Part shown: positions 21,231 through 64,000 of the stretch, piece after piece
Layout of the letters: each line of letters starts with the position of its first letter
Position numbering within the stretch: position 1 is the first letter of the stretch
From: Galaxea fascicularis
Taxonomy: Eukaryota > Cnidaria > Anthozoa > Scleractinia > Euphylliidae
Reading direction: 5' to 3'
Assembly: GCA_948470475.1 (NCBI GenBank)
Contig: OX419343.1
Coordinates: 867,163-931,162, forward strand
DNA length: 64,000 nucleotides
Program-made: the position numbers and the translations under genes
The notes under the pieces: generated by a model
Databases searched by the model: none
The model's input: only the letters and a program-made list of their open reading frames with translations
Told to the model about the DNA's origin: nothing

Positions 21231-23440
21231 GAAATCAAGAAAATCTAACTATATTTCTCTATTTTCTTCAATAAAATGATTTTTCTTATCTTGGTTGTAG
21301 GACAGCCAGCTGTCGGAGCACTTAATAACGCGCCTCGTTGGCTAGCCGGCGTTACGCGCTTTTGTTCAGCCGAGGGCGGAGCACGCGGTAAGAAGGAGAT
21401 AAAAGAAAGAGGAAATAACGGGTTATGTAAGCAACTCGTTGGCTTTCTACCATCAAGTATCCAAAGCGCCCTCGTTTGGTACTTGTTAATTATGAGTGAA
21501 TTAACAGTTATTTCCTCATAATACGTGCCCTTATTTTTAGGGTTGATAACCGACTTTAAAGCACTCCTCCTTTCAGTTTTTGACGTAGGAACACCTCAGC
21601 GAGACATTGCGTCCCAGAAAGCTGGAGCTCACGAATGCTAACATCCAGAAATAGGTTTTATGAGTAACAAAAAACTGTTGTACTTTAAAGAGGCTCTGTC
21701 ATGGGAGTTTTGCTGTTTTCCGGCGAAAACTACACAGATGCTACTTAATGACCTTCACTCGTGCCGAAACATTCCTAGAAAATGAAGGAGAAAGAAATCC
21801 ATCGATTTTTGCAGGAAAAGTCATCCACAGTGTATTTTCAGCAATGCCCTCAAGATGACGTGCGAGAATTTAAAAAATTTAGCCTAATAAATTTTTTCAA
21901 AATGTAATCCATTTCCATCCTTGCCATCCGTAACAGGAGAAGACAGTATTTAGTCTTGCAGTGCAGGAACATAGTCTTGAGTAAATAAACTGCTTCTTTA
22001 TTTTTTGGCCGTTTTTCCTGATTTAAAGGCATCTTTTAACATTTTACAGCGGACAGAAATAGCATGACAGAGCTCCCGGTTATATGGTTACATAAGCCAC
22101 ATTGTCAGTCTTCTCCTTTGTATTTCGCTAATTTTTATGAGTATTAATTACCTTAGTTATTCGATTATCCTCTTGTAACTGAAAACCCTTGTAGGGAGTT
22201 GCAATAAAGGATGTATGTTTGATGTATTCCCTTTACTGAACAAGGTATGTCAATTACGAAAGTGCTTTGTCTTAGAGTGCTCAAACATTCAGTTTCGAAA
22301 GATTCTTGGCACAATCCAGTCGGACCAAAGGGTCTTTAAATAAATGAGGAGAAAGTGCTTCCTGTAAGACTTTCTAGTCTTCTCGGATAAGGACGATAAA
22401 ACAGAGGTCCCGCCTCACAACTCTTCACAATTAACTTCTGTGGGACGTTAAAGAACCACTAGGGACGTAACGAACCCTGGCTGTGACCACCCCTAGTGCT
22501 GACCTTGGGTTGGTGCTTCACATAGGGATAACCTCATTGCACCTTTCCCCCTTGGACATTCCAAGAAAATTAGTATAATACAATAAATCAAATTTGTTTT
22601 TACGCAAATTTAATTCTATAAATCTCAACAAAAGAAATGGCCACTTTACTGAAATGGAACAAAATGAAATGCAGAATGCATGAATTAGTTTTTTAGTTTG
22701 AAGAAGACCGTAATAAAATTGTATTTCCCAGTGGAATCCACTGTCATGCAGCAGTTGGCAGGCTTACCAAGTCCTGAATCTACCAGCTCGAAATTGGAAA
22801 TGTTCGAAAGGGTACGTCGACAAAAAAGAGCCCTTTTCTTTTGTGCTTGAAGTTGAGCTTTTTCATAGCAGCAGATTATAATAGGTTTCTTCCCTTGGCA
22901 ATTAGGTAGGAATGATCTCCAGATCTGTTTGAAAAACGTGAACGTGAAAACACGTTGTCAGAAAGGGATTCAATTGTATCGCTGAAAGCAGATAATTTCT
23001 CCTTAGCAAATGACGTGAATCTAACTTAAGTGGGGGCTGGGAAGCACCAGTATATTTTTACTTGTTAGAAAGAGCAGCTACACTTGAGAGTCCTTTACAA
23101 TTCTAGATTGTTAAAATACAGCAATGAACAAGATTATGATTGCTCTTCTCCTATCCTGATTACACAACAGAAAAAGACTTGGCGGCATGTAATTATCATG
23201 TTTAGTAGTTTGACCTTGGTCCCTCTGTCGAAAGGAAAGCCACTGAAGAGCTAATCCTGAAAAGGTTCGCCGTCCTTATAACTTGTAACTAAACCAAACT
23301 ATTGCCACTCATTTTTAAGTGGAATCAAAATGAAATCCTCTAGCGGCAGATTATAACTGGACCATTCTCTTACAGAAGAGGGCTGGATTAACCGAAAAAA
23401 TCCTGTCTGGCTGCCAATTAGAAGAGACACATTAACTGGC
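21231..23440. other. Upstream intergenic region of the large secreted-protein gene
   Basis: I find no gene. Around 22370-22510 is a stretch (AAGGACGATAAAACAGAGG, then GGGACGTTAAAGAACC) that looks like a common dispersed repeat. I cannot name it from sequence alone. The rest is unstructured, AT-rich DNA. Confidence 0.4.
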
Positions 23441-23449
23441 TATATAAAG
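23441..23449 (+). promoter_or_regulatory. TATA box of the SCO-spondin/mucin-like gene
   Basis: TATATAAAG sits 189 bases upstream of the start codon, which would put transcription start near 23470 and give a 5' UTR of about 160 bases. The presence of a clear TATA box fits tissue-specific expression. Confidence 0.65.
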
Positions 23450-23586
23450 GGAAGGGTTTGTCCTCTGCTAACAAGCAACATTTTCCTGTGTTGATTTGTC
23501 TTCTTAAAGACAGATTGAGCTGATAACGACTTCGATTAGACTTTTTATTCCTCACAGATTTTGAGGTATCCGGACGCGGAAGCCGC

Positions 23587-23604
23587 ATGCAGTTTACTTC
23601 CTGA
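23587..23604 (+). other. Five-codon upstream ORF
   Basis: The first ATG downstream of the TATA box encodes MQFTS then TGA. It ends 25 bases before the main ATG at 23630. This is a possible translational brake, if the 5' UTR is unspliced. Confidence 0.4.
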
Positions 23605-23629
23605 GATAAAGAGCCACATTCTCTTGGTT

Positions 23630-58996
<35,367 letters not shown>

Positions 58997-59269
58997 AAAT
59001 GGACATGTGAAGATGGCGGATGTCTAGAGAAAGTCGACACAATTTTTCCCGGCGGTAATGAAATGTTCTCTTAGCTGATGATTATAGTTTTCTTTCAATG
59101 CTAGTTCCACTTTCGCGAGAGAACAGTGTATAATATTACTTTAGAACTGTAGTTCTCTATCTATTGTCGAAGATTTATTTGAATTTTGAATTTGAATAGC
59201 AACGCGTGTGTTTGAAATGGACCAAGTATAGTTTTGCTCACTGAGTGGTCTAAAGCCCAGGTAACAATA

Positions 59270-59275
59270 ATTAAA
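59270..59275 (+). terminator. Candidate poly(A) signal of the large gene
   Basis: ATTAAA 274 bases after the stop codon; it is the first AATAAA-like hexamer I see downstream. Low certainty. Confidence 0.35.
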
Positions 59276-59735
59276 GATGACGAGTGGCTTTTTTGCCTGG
59301 ATATCCTACAAGCGTAGTTCATGACTTTTGTAGTTTTTTCAGTACGTTTAGATTATTAATGAAATTAAAATGCTGTTAGTCTATAAACAAGGGTAATCTG
59401 TCTTTGATATTCGAAAGAGAATCGCCAGGCGAGCGTACATCCTTCTTTCCGGTGTATTGGGGATTTTAATTTCCAGTGTGCGGTTAAGTTGGTGATTGGG
59501 GCGATCTGGTCCTCAGAGCCTACTGTATCCTCAGTGATCTTTGATGCTTTGATGATGACCACACGAATCACAGTCTCTGGGAGGGGGATTGGGGATTAGA
59601 ATTGGTTGCGCAAGCACAAAAATTATTTACATTTTTTTTTATGCCAATTCTGCCTTTGGCTCTACAAACTTAGGTAACTGAATGTGACTTGACAGCCGTG
59701 AAAATGATTTGATATTGTCTTCATGCTTTTTCCTT

Positions 59736-60050
59736 TCATTTGTCATCTTTCATCAGCGTGTTTAACACAGCGGAATTACACTGGGTTATTCTTTCGAGCG
59801 ATTGCCAAAAGATTGAGCTCCTTTGCGCCTGTAGACCAACGATAGAAGAAATAAATGGTTGCTCATTCTCGTCTACTTTTTCACAATCGCAATCGATCAT
59901 TTCGTCGAGTTTGAAGCTCCTTAACTCAGAAAATTGCTGTCGAATTGCTAACTTTCTGTGCAGCTTGTCCAAAAAGGTTTTTCAGATTTTTGTGCGTTTC
60001 GCTCAGGTTTTCATTATTTTCTTTTAGTTCTCCGATTTCGCGAAACTCCG
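59736..60050 (-). pseudogene. Coiled-coil coding relic, unrecognised
   Basis: Minus strand: a heptad-like stretch REIGELKENNENLSETHKNL (about 60041-59982) is followed, after one frameshift, by DKLHRKLAIRQQFSEL and DCDCEKVDENEQPFISS to a stop near 59736. Composition is protein-like (charged, no stops once the shift is allowed). I do not recognise the family. It could be a retroelement ORF1 or a gene fragment. Confidence 0.35.
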
Positions 60051-60839
60051 GAAATTAATTCATGTTGAATAATGTTAAATAAATATGAAATTTAATTTTA
60101 AATCAATTATTGTATTAAATGAAATAAACAAATCCTGAAAAATTCGAGTTGGACAGTTCTCGAAACTTCTTTTTTGAATGTGATCTCCAGGTTTTTAGGC
60201 TGTTCACTTTCGTTGAGTTATATATCGTCCAGTGTCTAATTCTTACGCAGAACAATGACCGTTTAAATGCATGGTTTTCTTGAAGTGCTAACAATCTAAC
60301 AATTAGTTTTTAGGCGCAAATTCTAAAAAGCAGTTTTAAGGCTTTGTTCCTAGGTGACAGTACGAAAGGCTAGTTACTATAACTCAAGCCTATCACGCTA
60401 GGTTCCCTGATGGTCCCCTCACATTTTAGCGTTTTACTTGTTCAATGACACCAGTTAAAGAGCTCGGGATTTTCAAGTGATAAAATTTGGATCGTAAAAG
60501 ACACTAAAGGTAAAGCCGTTTTCCTCCTACTGCCAAGCGTGTAGGCAATATCAGGAAAACTCACTTATCGAAATTCACTGAGACAGAGGACGCCTTCGTC
60601 TTGGGTTTAAGTTAATTTTTCATGAATCCAGTAATTTTATCATTTTGTGCTGCAAGCAAACAGCGAACGATGAAGACATAATCCGCAAACTTTGCTATTT
60701 AACGCGCTCAACCTTTGAACCCCATCTGTTATGCATCAATGTATGACACGGCCTTGAGGGCCATCTGTATGAGGTTGTTTATGAGGTTGAATGTTGTTTT
60801 TCCCACTGATGGAGAAAACGCTTAAATTTCTTGAAGGAG

Positions 60840-61090
60840 GCAACAACGTGATAGACGTCACGTCGAACGAACTATTTCACGGATTTCCGGAATGCGCTGG
60901 CAGAAAACAAACGGATTAAAAGCCGAATTCGAAAACAGGAGAGAACAAAAGACGCTGTAAGGGCCACAGTCAAAGGAGACAACTGAGATCTGTTAAGGAA
61001 GAATATGAGGCAAGTGTAAGGCAGATAACAAGCTAGAAGGAGGCAGTATACGTAACACATGCTTGTTACAGATCGGCGAAAGCGCAGCAT
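60840..61090 (-). pseudogene. Rhodopsin-class GPCR C-terminal fragment, frameshifted
   Basis: Minus strand: RRSVTSMCYVYCLLLACYLP looks like TM6 with the CxLP motif, then a short extracellular loop and TVALTAS. After a frameshift near 60970 the next frame gives FNPFVFCQRIPEIREI, matching the TM7 NPxxY region and helix 8. TM1-5 are absent. Probably a processed or duplicated receptor remnant. Confidence 0.5.
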
Positions 61091-64000
61091 GTTAAATGAA
61101 CACGCCCTCGGTACCACAGCGCTGTTCACTTGCTGCGAATCGCAAAACTGGCTTCTACGAATACGTTTGTAGATTATGGGGTAGCAAGAAGTCGTCGTTA
61201 AAAAAACAGATAACGAACAGAAACAGTCTCGAATTGTCCCGCACGGTTCTGTTCCAGAACCAAAGCGCTGACCAAAGCAGAGAGGCTATGGAACAAAACT
61301 ACGATGTATGCTTGTTATTTTTAGAATTTTACATTTTTGACTCTGTGTAATTTTTAGCTTATATATTAGATATGGATTGGATAATTTTATTATATTAGAT
61401 TTATTATTTTATTATTACTTTAATGTAACTTGTAAGGCGCATTTGAATATATTCATATAGATATTTGCGCCGAATAAGTAATAAATTATTATTAAATTAT
61501 TATTATGACACGGTTTGGCGTAACAACTTCACGGTAACGGATACCCAATCGCAACGCAAGGTACAGGTCGACTGTAGTGGCATTGGTGATGAGAAAAGAA
61601 GCAACTACTACAGAAAATACCAGCAACGCAATAAATATCTGCTGCCTTAGAGGAAACTATCGGATAGTTTCTTGAGTAAATAATGAAAGAAATCCCTTGT
61701 GAACTGCGGATATGAAATCAATGAAGGTTGATCGTCGCAGTTGTAATTGCGTAAAGAAGCCTGAAAAAAGTCAGGACTTCTTAAGGCAGCAAGGCGGTGT
61801 ATAACAAATAGAGGTTGCGCAATACATCCGACGCCAAGATCGGACAGTGCCAGGCTTTAAAAAAAAGAGCTTTCGAAGGCGAATGCAGAGAGTTACAACG
61901 ACAGAGAGCATCGACTACTTAGATGTTTCCCAGCACTGTAATAGAGGCCACAACAATGTTTACGACGACAATTGCGATGTAAATCTCCTCAGAGCTTCTA
62001 CGGATTAGCTTATAGTGTTCTTTGAAACCTTCACAAAGTGTGGTATTGTTCAGTTTAACCGTCACAGGATTCTTTCTGTTGACGAATCCCCCTGAAAATA
62101 TATGTGCTTCAGTGCAACGGCTTGTCGTCTATCCTTCTAAATCTCGCTTGTGAAGAAATCTGGTAGTCGTTAGGCGGTTTAACTACAATCAATATCACCT
62201 TTTTTCGTAGAGGAAATTAGGCAGCCTTATAATGCTTTTACTCTTTTGTTTTTTTTTTTGCGTTGATTGATTTTAACCTAAAAGATAAATTGAACTGAAT
62301 AATTACAAAGAAATGTAACTTGTTTATTGGTGTTTCACGTGTAAAGCCCAATTGAATTTTTATGAAGCCGTATCGAAAAAGGCTTAATCCTTTTCACTTA
62401 CTTTTCACTTCACTTTGCCTAAAAGGCGAAATTTACAAAGCTATAACTCAAAAATATTTTAATCATTCAGAGTTTACAGAAATAGTTGGAAAGAAGGTTT
62501 CTCATTGCTACTAGGAATCGTTGCTTCGTTGTAATAACAAAAAGTTTGATTACATTAAAACTGAGTTATTAAATTTCGATTACTTTGGCGGAAAGCATAT
62601 ATAAAGGGGAATAATTTGTGCAGGCGTTTACAAAAGAACAGTCTTATGCTACCACAGTTCTTAACAGGAAACTGCAGAGGGCGTGTTGTTAATGAAAAGG
62701 AAATCGGAGATATAAGAAGATTAAAAACCAAGTATTTTTTATTATAAGAATGAAAGGAAATATTTAGGACAAGATCGCAAAGGACTTTAAATTAAACCAT
62801 AAAAATCACTTCTATTGCACTAAGAGGGCTCTATGGAAACGCAAAGCTTGCTTGGTTTGGACATTCATTCGTGATTATCAAGGTGACAAATTCATTCGCG
62901 TCATTTTCCCAGAAAGCAACTGTTTTGAACGCTAAAAGCGTTTAACTCTTCTTTTCTTTGTGTCAGCAATTTTGAACAAAAATTTTACCTTTTGTGAGAC
63001 AAGTCCGTTTTAGTCAAGAACATAGGTATGATTTTCCTCCAGCCCAAGGCTTTTTGATAAATTAATTGATAGGAGCCTTATAAAGGCCTTACGTGGAAGG
63101 CTAGTTGGAGAACTGTCTATTGTATTTGGCGTTTTTTTTAGGCGAAAGGGTTGCCGGCTCAAACTCTTAAACTATAGGAACCTTTTCTCGGTACGAATTT
63201 AGTGTACCTTAAGCACTAAAACTCATACTTAGAAGTTTACAATGAAGATTCCACAAGGGACATCAATTACAGTAAGTAAATCTTTCAAGTTACCATTATT
63301 TTGTGAAAACATAAAACCTCCTTTTTGATATTTGCGATGGTACGTTAATGATGTTTGTCCGACATAGTGTAGTGATTTTCCTTAATCATTGCTGATGTAG
63401 GATAATCCATTTTTCTTAATCTTTATATCTTGATATTTACGCCTAATTTGACCAATAAAATTGGTGCCCGTCAAAAACAATCAAGAAGAGGAAGACCATT
63501 TTTCAAAATAGCTGGATATAGTCTTAAAATGCTTAAGTAATTTGGGGGAAAAGAAAGAAGCCGTTTCAATTAACGAAGTACGATCACATGACAACTGTCC
63601 ATCTGGCATGTTCCCAGATTTCAAAACAGTCCGTGTTTCGCCTTCGGCATCTCTAAAGACAGACTTGCAGAGAGATCGTTGTACGGCCTTGTTTCAGGCG
63701 ATGAGTTTCTGAGGGTACAGAGAGGACTTTCGACTGGGTCATGACATTTATTTGAAAATTGTAGGCTCTTTAAAGAACATGGTATTAATTATTTGTCAAC
63801 CTGACTTTATGAAACTAACCAATACACTTCTTTCTTTGTATTTTGGAAAGTCTGTCGGAAGATAAGGAAATGATCACACAGCAGTAAGGAACAAAACATT
63901 TTTACTTTTCTCTCACACATGCTAATCTTGTTTACATAGACTGTCTCCCTTGTTTTAAAAAGTGACTCTAGGCTAATGAAAAATGAAGAGCAAAAGATAA
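61091..64000. other. Right-hand intergenic region
   Basis: I see no gene, domain or well-formed repeat. Only short frames with biased AT composition are present. Confidence 0.5.

Overview
This is eukaryotic nuclear DNA, AT-rich, with short exons, long introns and dense transposable-element debris. Family content points to a cnidarian, probably an anthozoan such as a coral or sea anemone. I infer this from a SCO-spondin/mucin-like secreted protein, Penelope-like and CR1/L1-like retroelement relics, tRNA-derived SINEs and many foldback MITEs. No species can be assigned from sequence alone.

Layout. (1) Positions 1-1929 hold mostly MITEs and palindromes. (2) Positions 1930-3613, minus strand: the first two coding exons of a GALNT11-like polypeptide N-acetylgalactosaminyltransferase. 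The rest of the gene lies beyond the left edge. (3) Positions 3614-4703: a divergent promoter interval with a CCAAT box and an E-box. (4) Positions 4704-14781, plus strand: a complete 11-exon gene for the mitochondrial ATP synthase beta subunit (539 aa). Two of its introns carry a matched pair of related terminal-inverted-repeat elements full of short palindromic repeats. (5) Positions 14867-23440: a gene-poor block with a broken CR1-like LINE that is itself interrupted by a MITE, plus another LINE tail. (6) Positions 23630-58996, plus strand: one very large gene that I could splice completely by phase from ATG to stop (37 coding exons, about 3,295 aa). It encodes a signal peptide, an EMI domain, four EGF-like repeats, a von Willebrand D1-D2-D'-D3 assembly, a Thr-rich mucin segment with TIL/VWC, LDLa, an F5/8C discoidin domain, more LDLa, further mucin segments (one with an 84-bp minisatellite), a second TIL/VWC module and a C-terminal cystine knot. 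(7) Positions 58997-64000: intergenic sequence with a frameshifted GPCR tail and a coiled-coil relic.

How the genes relate. GALNT enzymes start mucin-type O-glycosylation on Ser/Thr, and the large gene makes a protein with more than 900 residues of Ser/Thr-rich sequence. The two lie about 20 kb apart with the housekeeping ATP synthase gene between them. A functional link is biochemically plausible, but nothing in the sequence shows coregulation. The large protein combines the extracellular modules of SCO-spondin (EMI, three VWD, LDLa, F5/8C, CTCK, but no thrombospondin repeats seen) with the PTS domains of gel-forming mucins. It is the most interesting object in the window.
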